The notes beneath the pieces are model-generated. The model searched no databases. It was not told where the DNA came from and was given only the letters and a program-made list of their open reading frames with translations. A stretch of 28,779 bases of DNA from Paulinella micropora (taxonomy: Eukaryota; Cercozoa; Imbricatea; Euglyphida). The DNA lies in NCBI GenBank assembly GCA_009731375.1, contig BJOX01000260.1, positions 222,176-250,954 of the forward strand, given 5' to 3'. Every line of letters begins with the position of its first letter. The first letter of the stretch is position 1. Made by a program: the position numbers and the translations under genes. Of the stretch, positions 9,264-17,830 are shown piece after piece.

Positions 9264-9885
9264 CAAGCAAACACTGCTGACACTTTTATCGAACCTACCA
9301 GCAATCGAAGAGCTTCTGAAACTCGCTCGAGGAGCAGCAACAATAGCAACAACGCAACAAGGTACTGCAGCAAACAACAATATCCTAGACATCAATACTA
9401 GCAACCCCACTCCCGAAGGACCCACTACAACGCCTGTCTCGTCTGTAGTGAGCAGTGCTATCCGTGACGCACTCCCTTGCCCCAACCCATCTCTGACGGC
9501 CACCAGCAACAGCAGCAACAGCACCAGCAGCAGCAACAGCAGCTCATCAACGCAATCGTTGGAGCCTGTGAACAAGACGAACCAATCCAACATTCAAACT
9601 CCATCCAAACATGCCGCCTGTGACTCCAGCAAGGATGAAATACTGCCAACACCTGCACCTTCTACTGGCACACCGGACAAGACTGCCCAACTAGCAAAGG
9701 AAGCAACCGCACCGGAGCAACCAATCCCACAAGACACTGAAAAGAAAACGGAGAATGGCAAAGCTGAAGAATCAGAACAGACAAGCAAGAGTGACCCGGA
9801 ACAAACAACTGAACAACCCAAAACAGCCCATAAGGAGTCCACCCTGCAAAACCAGCCAGCCCAGCCCTCTCTGCCCTGTCTATAA
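9127..9885 (+). CDS. ORF1 C-terminal low-complexity segment (copy 1)
   Basis: 252 residues. A Ser-rich start is followed by one short ordered helix (LLTLLSNLPAIEELLKLA). Then come disordered Thr/Ser/Asn runs and a Glu/Lys/Gln-rich C-terminus. A one-base shift at the end would add a basic tail containing GRKRTRK before a TAG at 9948-9950. The only likely interaction element is the helix. The minus-strand frames over it are shadows. The same segment is at 13276-14034. Confidence 0.4.
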   Translation: MQHPRPQTQRALHPRRHPSSSSSSATQTPAKVTQADQLPTLQFGDNKQTLLTLLSNLPAIEELLKLARGAATIATTQQGTAANNNILDINTSNPTPEGPTTTPVSSVVSSAIRDALPCPNPSLTATSNSSNSTSSSNSSSSTQSLEPVNKTNQSNIQTPSKHAACDSSKDEILPTPAPSTGTPDKTAQLAKEATAPEQPIPQDTEKKTENGKAEESEQTSKSDPEQTTEQPKTAHKESTLQNQPAQPSLPCL

Positions 9886-10030
9886 CGGGTACACGCGCAT
9901 CCGGTCGGAAGCGTACAAGAAAGGATGAGAATGCAAAGAAGACGAACTAGGGATGTCTGGAGTGCTTCCGCTGGATTGAAGCGTCACTACACACTCTCCG
10001 TAAATTCAAAAATAGAATACGCTACCTAAC

Positions 10031-10040
10031 NNNNNNNNNN
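10031..10040. other. assembly gap (10 N)
   Basis: Ten Ns, a conventional unknown-size join. The sequence on its right (10041 onward) restarts at the equivalent of 5894, and the left contig ends where copy 2 passes smoothly at 14179/14180. Confidence 0.98.
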
Positions 10041-11354
10041 AATCGTTTTCTGTGGTGATTTGCGGGCCGACCGTGCTAGGAAAAGATGGCAGTCAGAAGT
10101 CAGAAAATGTGCCTTGTATTTCTCAGCTTGAGAATGTGCTCCTGTACTGTGTGTTATGTAAATGAGTAGATAGCATATGTTCGATTACTTGTGCTTAAGG
10201 ATTTTTATATTGATGTGTGTGGACAACAAACCATCTGACCAAAAACCGTGTTCCAGCACTTCGAAAAAAAATGACACTGCTTTTTGAAGAGGTTTAGCTA
10301 TTCCTTAGTCAGGAAACAAGTGCAATTCTTTTACATACTTATTAAAAGTCATTTTATGTGATTTTTTCAAAATCTTCATGAGTTTTGGGAGTGTCAACAG
10401 AAATTTTCTTAAAACACAAAAAATGCATCTTGGAATCTCTGTGGATAATGTTTTCGACATTCCAGGTACCTTTTGAAGTGTGCAGACGTCCTTTTTGAAT
10501 GTATATTTTAGTTGAAAACAATAACTTTTACTGAAAGCACTCTGGAGGCATCAGACCTGAAATCACTGTTTTTCTCTCAGACAACAGCCTGAATTTGAAG
10601 AATCATTACTTGTACTACACATAATGCTCCTTCGTTTTTATTGATTGAAACCATGCTCTATGACTTGGAGTTCAGTTTCCATAAGTTTTCTGGACATAAT
10701 ATTCACCCTCTCATTGAGTTTTAGAGCCGAGTTCACAAAATATTTGACGTGCAAAAAAGTCCTGACATGGTTTATCAAGGTCAAGTAGTTTCATAAGGCT
10801 TTATTGATTAAAAACGGATTGATACTTCAATAAGTGTGTACTAGCAACCTTATAACTCAATAACTCTGACTAGAACAGTCGCAAACTATCAAGAAGACAA
10901 TTTGACCACCTTTTGAAGTACTGTTTTCCAAGGAATGATGTGCAGTCAAAGAGAAAAATTACTCAAAAATTTCTTAGAACATTATCAAATGAGACACGAT
11001 AAACAAGGCTGCATAGTTAGATTACAGAAAGAAAGTGAGTGTAAGATAAAAAATAGCTTTCGCTTCCTACTCTTTTCTTGTGCTTTTTTTACACTTGGCT
11101 TGAATTAAAAAAAAATTCGATAGCGTTGTGCCATCCGGACACTTTTCCAAAATATTCGGGAAAATTTCCATCCAATATGGTGAAAAGTTGTACCAAACTT
11201 CATTCGAGTCTTTTATAAAAACTACTTAATGTTTTTTCAAACCGATTGACGATTCTGAAAGCTGTTTGCTTGAACTTTAATATAGTAAAGTTTAGTGACT
11301 CGAATGGCAAAGCCGACACTAATAAACCGCAGTGGGCGAGGAATTTACATATGA

Positions 11355-12524
11355 AAAAGACGATCCCCATCCCCACGGGCAGACACACGACAACCCCCTG
11401 ACAACAACAGGCAACGTGCTCGTAGAGAGGAGCGACGACCCAGACAAGACTCAACCTCGCAACCGAGCTCAAAACAAAGCAGTGAATTCAACTCTCACTA
11501 CTCACAACGACAACAAGACCAAACTCGTTCACGCTCTCAATCAGTCTCCACTACTTCCCCGAAGAAGCCAGAGCACGTCGCCCCATTCAACCCTCCTGAC
11601 CCTTATGGCAAAAGTATGAGACGCATATTCAACGAAAGAGAACAAGAAAAGAAAAACCAGCAGCAACAAGCACGACAAGAACGACCACGTAACAAACATC
11701 GACCCTCCCCACCACACTACGACCGTATAGCTAGTCTGGATGTCTGCCACACTACTCTCTTCATGAAATTCACCAATGGACAAGCCAGCGATTGGAAACA
11801 CGCACTACTCTCGAAAAGTCAGAAGATTGATCTGGGTGCTGACAACAATCAAAACCCAAGAGATGAGGAACGGATTCTCGAATGGCTGAATACTCCTGTA
11901 TCACGAACAGTCAAACGCCCCCCACTACTCATTTCCTTCTATGGAGGAGCACACCGTGCCTTTATCGAAACTCTTTGGGCACAGATCGCTGACACCTCTC
12001 CCACCAATATCAAACGAACAGCCCTAAACAAAGCTATGGTTGAAGCAGCTAGAGCCGGTCACGTACGTTTTCCAGAGGATGCGGAACTGCAATGCATTTC
12101 GTTTGATGGGATGATCCACTTGCTTACAAAGAACGGGTACTGGTCTTGGAAACTAGTAGCACACCTATATGGCCGCCTACATGCTGTCCAAATCTCTCCC
12201 GACCGTGAAGCAGGCACACAAGAGAATGAAGCTCTCACTGCCAATGAAATCAGACGACACTCATACTTCTACAAGATTTCTAGCCTCTGGTTTGATACCC
12301 TCAAGAAGTCTGTACTACAGCAGCAGCTTCAGTGGAGAATGGGTGACGCACTCAATGACTGCCTCGCAAAAGCACTTCTCTCAATGCTAACCTACATTGA
12401 AACACACTACGAAGACGCTGGCTGCATGCTAAGGATTACCGTCAGATACCGGTCAAGCCCACTTTGCATCGCACACCACATCAATCTACTTCAACGGACC
12501 AACCGACAGCATCGTCAGCATTAG
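11355..12524 (+). CDS. ORF1 capsid-like protein segment (copy 2)
   Basis: Same open frame as 7206-8375, with Ser in place of Arg at residue 58 of the Met-started 302-residue part (Met at 11616). Probably the same locus seen twice in the assembly. Confidence 0.45.
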   Translation, partial: KRRSPSPRADTRQPPDNNRQRARREERRPRQDSTSQPSSKQSSEFNSHYSQRQQDQTRSRSQSVSTTSPKKPEHVAPFNPPDPYGKSMRRIFNEREQEKKNQQQQARQERPRNKHRPSPPHYDRIASLDVCHTTLFMKFTNGQASDWKHALLSKSQKIDLGADNNQNPRDEERILEWLNTPVSRTVKRPPLLISFYGGAHRAFIETLWAQIADTSPTNIKRTALNKAMVEAARAGHVRFPEDAELQCISFDGMIHLLTKNGYWSWKLVAHLYGRLHAVQISPDREAGTQENEALTANEIRRHSYFYKISSLWFDTLKKSVLQQQLQWRMGDALNDCLAKALLSMLTYIETHYEDAGCMLRITVRYRSSPLCIAHHINLLQRTNRQHRQH

Positions 12525-13275
12525 CACAAAAACCTGCACCGACCATCGTGAGACGCAAAGATCGAACTACTCCTTCAAACGTGGCAAAGCCAACCAAGAA
12601 GAGCAAGAAGGAGACACATTACGAGACCACCGAAACGCAACTCAACTCTGGAAACGCACCCATTGCCTCAGACAACCAGCTGAGAAACAAGAAAAGACGA
12701 AGAACAACGAATCTCTGAAACTTGACTCTCAGACAAGCAGCTCATCGAGGTTGACAACGAAACACAACCGAAAACAAATCTTGACAACTACTGATTCTAC
12801 CATGACTTACCCTACTTACAAAACTATGACAAATACGTCCCCTTTGCCTTTAACCTATAGCTCGCGCTCGGGATCCCCATCCCCGCCGCCATCGCAGATA
12901 CCCTTCCTACCGACGAAGGAAGCAATAGCACCATCAAAGAAGCATTGCATCTATAGGAAGAAGAAGATGATGAAGACGATGACGCACCGGTCTCTTCTGC
13001 CCGTTTTCGCAATTCCCATGTCTTACTCTTCCCACGACAACCCTTGCCCCTTACTAAGATCTCAGCTTACTATACCTCTGGTGACTCTGCCGATGACGAT
13101 GAACCTGATATTAGAGCAGATGATGTACAACTGTTCCTTGTTCTAGGCCATGACCCTCGACCCGAACATCTCCGCCTCTCACGAAAACAAGCCAAAATCC
13201 AAGCGAGGTCACTGCCCAATCCTATTAACTTCTCTAACTTACCAATGCCCCGAACTATAGCCCGACTTCAAGTCA

Positions 13276-14034
13276 ATGCAGCATCCTCGACCCCAAACGC
13301 AACGAGCTCTGCATCCTCGTCGTCATCCATCATCGTCATCATCGTCAGCAACCCAGACTCCTGCAAAAGTCACTCAGGCGGACCAACTGCCTACACTCCA
13401 ATTTGGAGATAACAAGCAAACACTGCTGACACTTTTATCGAACCTACCAGCAATCGAAGAGCTTCTGAAACTCGCTCGAGGAGCAGCAACAATAGCAACA
13501 ACGCAACAAGGTACTGCAGCAAACAACAATATCCTAGACATCAATACTAGCAACCCCACTCCCGAAGGACCCACTACAACGCCTGTCTCGTCTGTAGTGA
13601 GCAGTGCTATCCGTGACGCACTCCCTTGCCCCAACCCATCTCTGACGGCCACCAGCAACAGCAGCAACAGCACCAGCAGCAGCAACAGCAGCTCATCAAC
13701 GCAATCGTTGGAGCCTGTGAACAAGACGAACCAATCCAACATTCAAACTCCATCCAAACATGCCGCCTGTGACTCCAGCAAGGATGAAATACTGCCAACA
13801 CCTGCACCTTCTACTGGCACACCGGACAAGACTGCCCAACTAGCAAAGGAAGCAACCGCACCGGAGCAACCAATCCCACAAGACACTGAAAAGAAAACGG
13901 AGAATGGCAAAGCTGAAGAATCAGAACAGACAAGCAAGAGTGACCCGGAACAAACAACTGAACAACCCAAAACAGCCCATAAGGAGTCCACCCTGCAAAA
14001 CCAGCCAGCCCAGCCCTCTCTGCCCTGTCTATAA
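13276..14034 (+). CDS. ORF1 C-terminal low-complexity segment (copy 2)
   Basis: Identical in translation to 9127-9885. Here the downstream sequence is intact. The +/- one-base neighbouring frame supplies the basic tail GRKRTRKDENAKKTN and ends at TAG 14097-14099. The ORF2 frame follows this stop directly without a shift. Confidence 0.4.
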   Translation: MQHPRPQTQRALHPRRHPSSSSSSATQTPAKVTQADQLPTLQFGDNKQTLLTLLSNLPAIEELLKLARGAATIATTQQGTAANNNILDINTSNPTPEGPTTTPVSSVVSSAIRDALPCPNPSLTATSNSSNSTSSSNSSSSTQSLEPVNKTNQSNIQTPSKHAACDSSKDEILPTPAPSTGTPDKTAQLAKEATAPEQPIPQDTEKKTENGKAEESEQTSKSDPEQTTEQPKTAHKESTLQNQPAQPSLPCL

Positions 14035-14099
14035 CGGGTACACGCGCATCCGGTCGGAAGCGTACAAGAAAGGATGAGAATGCAAAGAAGACGAACTAG

Positions 14100-14447
14100 G
14101 GATGTCTGGAGTGCTTCCGCTGGATTGAAGCGTCACTACACACTCTCCGTAAATTCAAAAATAGAATACGCTACCTAACCAAAATAACAGAATGGACCGG
14201 GAATCGACACTCCACAACTATGTCTACTAACTTCGCCATCGCCAGAAGACTCTTCCGGCTGCTCGGCACACAGCTCCTCAACGCAAAGTTAGCCCTCATC
14301 AAGTCAAGAAGAATCCGTTGGTCTGCATGCACACCTCTTATGAAAACAACCTACTACATACTAATTGCAGCTCTTACCTTCAACAAAACTGACCCTGCCC
14401 TCCGCCGCTTCAAACCCATGCTCTATCTGCGACAACGCCATTATTAA
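14100..14447 (+). CDS. ORF2 N-terminal segment
   Basis: The frame directly after TAG 14097-14099 runs open to TAA 14445-14447. It begins GCLECFRWIEASLHTLRKF, with no Met until 14220. It is Arg/Leu-rich and amphipathic (NFAIARRLFRLLGTQLLN). No domain recognised. Translation could depend on readthrough or re-initiation at the junction, or the element may simply be degraded. Confidence 0.4.
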   Translation, partial: GCLECFRWIEASLHTLRKFKNRIRYLTKITEWTGNRHSTTMSTNFAIARRLFRLLGTQLLNAKLALIKSRRIRWSACTPLMKTTYYILIAALTFNKTDPALRRFKPMLYLRQRHY

Positions 14448-15020
14448 CAGAGCAGCTTTACCGTTTGCTGTTCCGGACCCTGGAAGAATGCAGATTATCT
14501 ACGGCATCATCGCTCTGGGCACAGTACATAGCTACATAGGTTAGTCCTTCCAATGGGGAAAGAGAATGAAGTCAGAATTCAGAGGAATGCGAAACTTCAA
14601 TACCTCGAACAAACACCAACCAGGACAAACCCGTCTCCTATCCGTGGGCAACCAACTGGGAATGCATCGCTTCTTATCCATACCTCTCCTCCTAATGGGA
14701 CCCCTCCCGCGTTCAGGAACAAAGATGGAACAAGACTCAGCCCGAACCAACCGACGAAGTATGGAATCGAAGTTCATCGCCTGGCTAAAGCCGACCCTCA
14801 ACATGAGACGTAGAGCTTATCCCTCAGCAACATTTAACACCAACGAAATCCCAAGACCCTTCTCTCGCCATCGATCTGTATTCCCACATGAAGTATGCGA
14901 CTACGATTACCAACCTTATGCTCTATGCAATGCAGAAGTCTTACCAACTCTCAACGACATACCAGCAACCTTACCTTTTGGGAAGCCATACCTGGTCAAC
15001 GACCCCCGCTCATACGCCAC
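14448..15020 (+). pseudogene. ORF2 degraded region
   Basis: No single frame is convincing throughout. Frame +1 from 14566 carries plausible protein (VFPHEVCDYDYQPYALC, TLPFGKPYLVNDPRSYA) up to about 15015. There the reading moves to the frame used by the rest of ORF2. The upstream 100 bp could be read in more than one frame. Confidence 0.4.
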
Positions 15021-16469
15021 TCCATCTCTGCCATCTTCGAAGACCTTGACCCTAATACTATCTTTCAACTCCGAAAACATGGCCATGGGCATGGTCTAAA
15101 CGACTGGGACTACATCTCACGCTTCTATGGAACCACGAAAATCTACGAGGGATCTAAAATATCAACAAGACAACCATACATATTACTACGCTCGACAGCA
15201 GCCCGATGCCATCTGACCAAACCTGAAGTCCACTGTTTACTACGCCTATCGAACTCGGCAGCAATTCTCGAATTAACCAAGGAACTGCACGTTGAACTTA
15301 TAGCATACCACCCTTACCGTTGGATCAAACACTTACGCAGAGCAACCGCCTACCAGGCGTTACGCATATGGCAACAAGCGAATAACATCGAAAACCACCG
15401 AACAAAACTCTATGCATGTAACGTCTTGTCGCATCACTTCCGAAGGAAACACCCCCTGATCCTGTCCAACAAAACCTACATCATGTAGACGAACGATAGG
15501 ATGTGCGTGAACAGGAGAACTCTTCGCACCCTACAAGGACTTATTCTACGCATCTTCTTTTACGACAATAACATGAGGAAAACCCTTCTCTCCCTCTGCA
15601 AAGTCAGCTACAAAAAACCAGCCTCTATCGCTTCAAGCCTTATCAATTCCCCGAGACACCTTGCGCACTTTAAACTCCAACCACGTAGGATGAAAAAGCC
15701 CACCTGTACTTGTCGAAGCTGGAATAAGAGCATCTGGACATCACATGCCTCTTTTCGTCTAGCATCACAAAAGGAACCTTGGGAAAGATAGGCAAACTCA
15801 GCGCATCCACAATACCACCCCACACCCGGTTTTATCCTAAAGTCGCTTCTCAAGTCTACCATTACCTTCGTGAAGCGAATACAAACTGCCTTACGCCTTC
15901 CTACTACTGACTTTGAACGTCTCCAAACCAATACCGACAACAAGCGTAGCGTAGCGAATTCAGCGGAACTCGACTGCAAAACCTGGATAAAACTTTTCTT
16001 CGCAATGGCTGAAAAGCTGCCTCACCGCAACAAGTATCAACTTGGTCGCCTCATTGACAAATACAAAACTCTGAGCGAAACCTGCCCTAACCCGCCTCCA
16101 AACTCAGTCACGGAGAAAGACATCCAGCAAGTACGAATACGCCTCTCCCGAATGGTAGTACAAGCCCTCGATAAAAACAACAATCAACTATGCCCAGTCC
16201 TAACCTGGGAGCGCATACAAAAGGAAGTAATCAAAGCGCCCTCATTCCTCTACGTTAATGCGGATCGGAAAGAACTACTACAAGCCTACCGGACAGACTT
16301 CGAGAAGCACAACCTCCAACGATTTGGCTCTCTTCGCACCCGTAAAGCTGCAATCCACACAACTACTCTATTACCTAAAAACAAAGATCCCCCCAACAAA
16401 ACTAGATTGATTTGCAATCAAGCCCGATCCCCATGGTGCTCAATCTTTAAGGAGAGTGGGAAAATTCCT
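15021..16469 (+). CDS. ORF2 central part: CxC motif region and start of RT, two internal TAGs
   Basis: One frame stays coding-like for ~1.45 kb with two TAG codons (15486-15488 and 15789-15791). It contains IFEDLDPNTIFQLRKHG, a cysteine-bearing HFKLQPRRMKKPTCTCRSWN (around 15680-15720), and in the last third the RT fingers motif LPKNKDPPNKTRLICN (about 16371-16418). That basic K.R.I pattern precedes motif A in reverse transcriptases. A +1 shift at about 16450-16465 is needed to enter the palm domain. The CTC motif may be a metal-binding knuckle, which is inference. Confidence 0.6.
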
Positions 16470-17490
16470 TAGCTTCCTCACCATAGAACTCTCCCATCGC
16501 GTACGCACCTTCAACCTGAACAGACTTGCTGAGATACGCTCTCACCTCAATCGCGCTTACCATACTTTCTCTAACGATGACGACCATAAGGCCTCCAAGC
16601 GTACGATAAAAGTTTTCCAGTTTGATGTGAAACAGATGTTCACGCGGTTAGCCCAATCCAGCACAATGCAATCCCTACGTTTTGCCCTTGCCCATATCAT
16701 CTTCCAACTACCAAAATCGAGAAACTGGAAACCGGTTGTATATATCTCCAAGACCCTCAAACAAAATGGCAAATATGACATTGGATGGAATCGCAACTAT
16801 GCTCCACAAGACTACATCGCCTTCACATTCAATGATATAATCAACATCGTATCACTGGACTTTGCTCACTCCCACTTTACTCTTGGTGATGCTGTCTTAC
16901 TTCAGAAGGATGGATGCCCGATCGGCGGATATCTCTCCGCCCCCCTTGCGCAAATGAAATGTATGTGCGATGAAGCAGTCTTAATCCGTACGTTGCTCAC
17001 AACATTATCCAGAAAACGCATCTATGGCATACGTCAAATCGACGACCTCCTCTTACTTATGCTGGCAAACTGGGATGACGAACTGGAAATGAAGGAAGCA
17101 CAGAAAATTCTTCAAGCAATACGTGACTCCGGTACCACAACTGAATCACCCTCGCAACCCCATGCCTACACAGGCGGCCTCGAACTAGAAGAAAACATAC
17201 TTGAGCCAGTAAATGATGCATACGAAGTCGACTTTGCTGGAACAGCCATACAACTACAACGAAACCCATCCCTTGGATTCAACATCCGACCACTCTTCAA
17301 AAACTGGAAAGATATGATGACTCTCAACTCTCAACCTATGCCGAGCCTCCCACCATACTCTCCCTATATCGATCGCACGATACTTCATGCAACTCTCGTG
17401 GGAATGCTAGCAAACTTTGCACGCCAAACTAACTCAGAAAACCTTCTCCTATCAGCTGCACTACAACTTATGATGGAAATTCCCTTATAA
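16456..17490 (+). CDS. reverse transcriptase palm/thumb, Penelope-like
   Basis: 344-residue frame. Motif A is FDVKQMF (catalytic Asp about residue 57). Motif B is GCPIGGYLSAPLAQ (153-166), preceded by an F.LG....LQ lead-in. Motif C is IDDLLLL (Asp-Asp at 196-197). A later DFAGTAIQL may correspond to the motif D/E region. The catalytic triad is intact. DVK.MFT resembles the DV.SLFT motif A of Penelope-like RTs. The C-terminal ATLVGMLANFARQTNSENLL resembles the helical thumb found there. Motif B (PIGG.LSA) is unusual for that family. No GIY-YIG endonuclease follows. A second +1 shift near 17482 continues the protein. Confidence 0.75.
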   Translation: MGKFLSFLTIELSHRVRTFNLNRLAEIRSHLNRAYHTFSNDDDHKASKRTIKVFQFDVKQMFTRLAQSSTMQSLRFALAHIIFQLPKSRNWKPVVYISKTLKQNGKYDIGWNRNYAPQDYIAFTFNDIINIVSLDFAHSHFTLGDAVLLQKDGCPIGGYLSAPLAQMKCMCDEAVLIRTLLTTLSRKRIYGIRQIDDLLLLMLANWDDELEMKEAQKILQAIRDSGTTTESPSQPHAYTGGLELEENILEPVNDAYEVDFAGTAIQLQRNPSLGFNIRPLFKNWKDMMTLNSQPMPSLPPYSPYIDRTILHATLVGMLANFARQTNSENLLLSAALQLMMEIPL

Positions 17491-17686
17491 TCCATGCTCC
17501 ATATGGAAAGCTGCACTTGATCGTGTCTACCGTCTCTGCCCCGAAGAATGGAGTGACCTCGCCATCGTGATCCGGACCTTTGCCTACCTCCCGGAAGATC
17601 TGCGTAGTACGCTGACATATGCCGAGCAGTGCCAGTTCTTGAGAAAGACTTTCCCACAAGCTACCGACTCATGGCAACCAGAATAG
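17483..17686 (+). pseudogene. RT C-terminal tail in shifted frame
   Basis: After a +1 shift the protein continues PYNPCSIWKAALDRVYRLCP to TAG 17684-17686, 67 residues. It contains LAIVIRTFAYLPEDL. It extends the thumb-like helices of the preceding RT and ends ORF2. The next 144 bp to the right terminal repeat look non-coding. Confidence 0.6.
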
Positions 17687-17830
17687 CATAGTCACTACTG
17701 CCTACATCTAACCGCATACCGTATACCGAACTCATAACTTACGACCGAGTCCCCAATACGTATCCATACCATATATTCTAACTCCTTCATGCACTGCAGG
17801 CTCCCGGTATGACTAACGGGTGGACTAATA

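Larger units (their letters stand above)
10041..14179 (+). repeat. near-exact duplicate of 5894-10030
   Basis: About 4.14 kb repeats 5894-10030. The offset is 4147 at the start and 4149 after two small indels. Beyond the first ~270 bp the only difference I noticed is C7638 versus A11787. The first ~270 bp instead carry the variants of the right transposon copy (CTCCTGTACTGTG, TATGTAAATGAG, ATATGTTCGATT, eight-A run). Best explained as two overlapping contigs that failed to merge, not a biological tandem duplication. Confidence 0.85.

Noticed and set aside
7392-9842. Minus-strand frames over ORF1 (such as 9225-9593)
   Set aside because: Shadow frames of biased plus-strand codons with no motifs or promoter context. 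The same shadows recur in the duplicated copy.
8643-15791. Alternative genetic code (TAG as Gln)
   Set aside because: A TGA and several frameshifts occur in the same frames, and the SAM gene ends in TGA. Decay explains the stops more simply.
16455-16470. Programmed -1 frameshift at GGGAAAA in the RT
   Set aside because: The zero frame reads GGG AAA, which is the wrong phase for a -1 slippery site, and the shift needed is +1. A simple indel is likelier.
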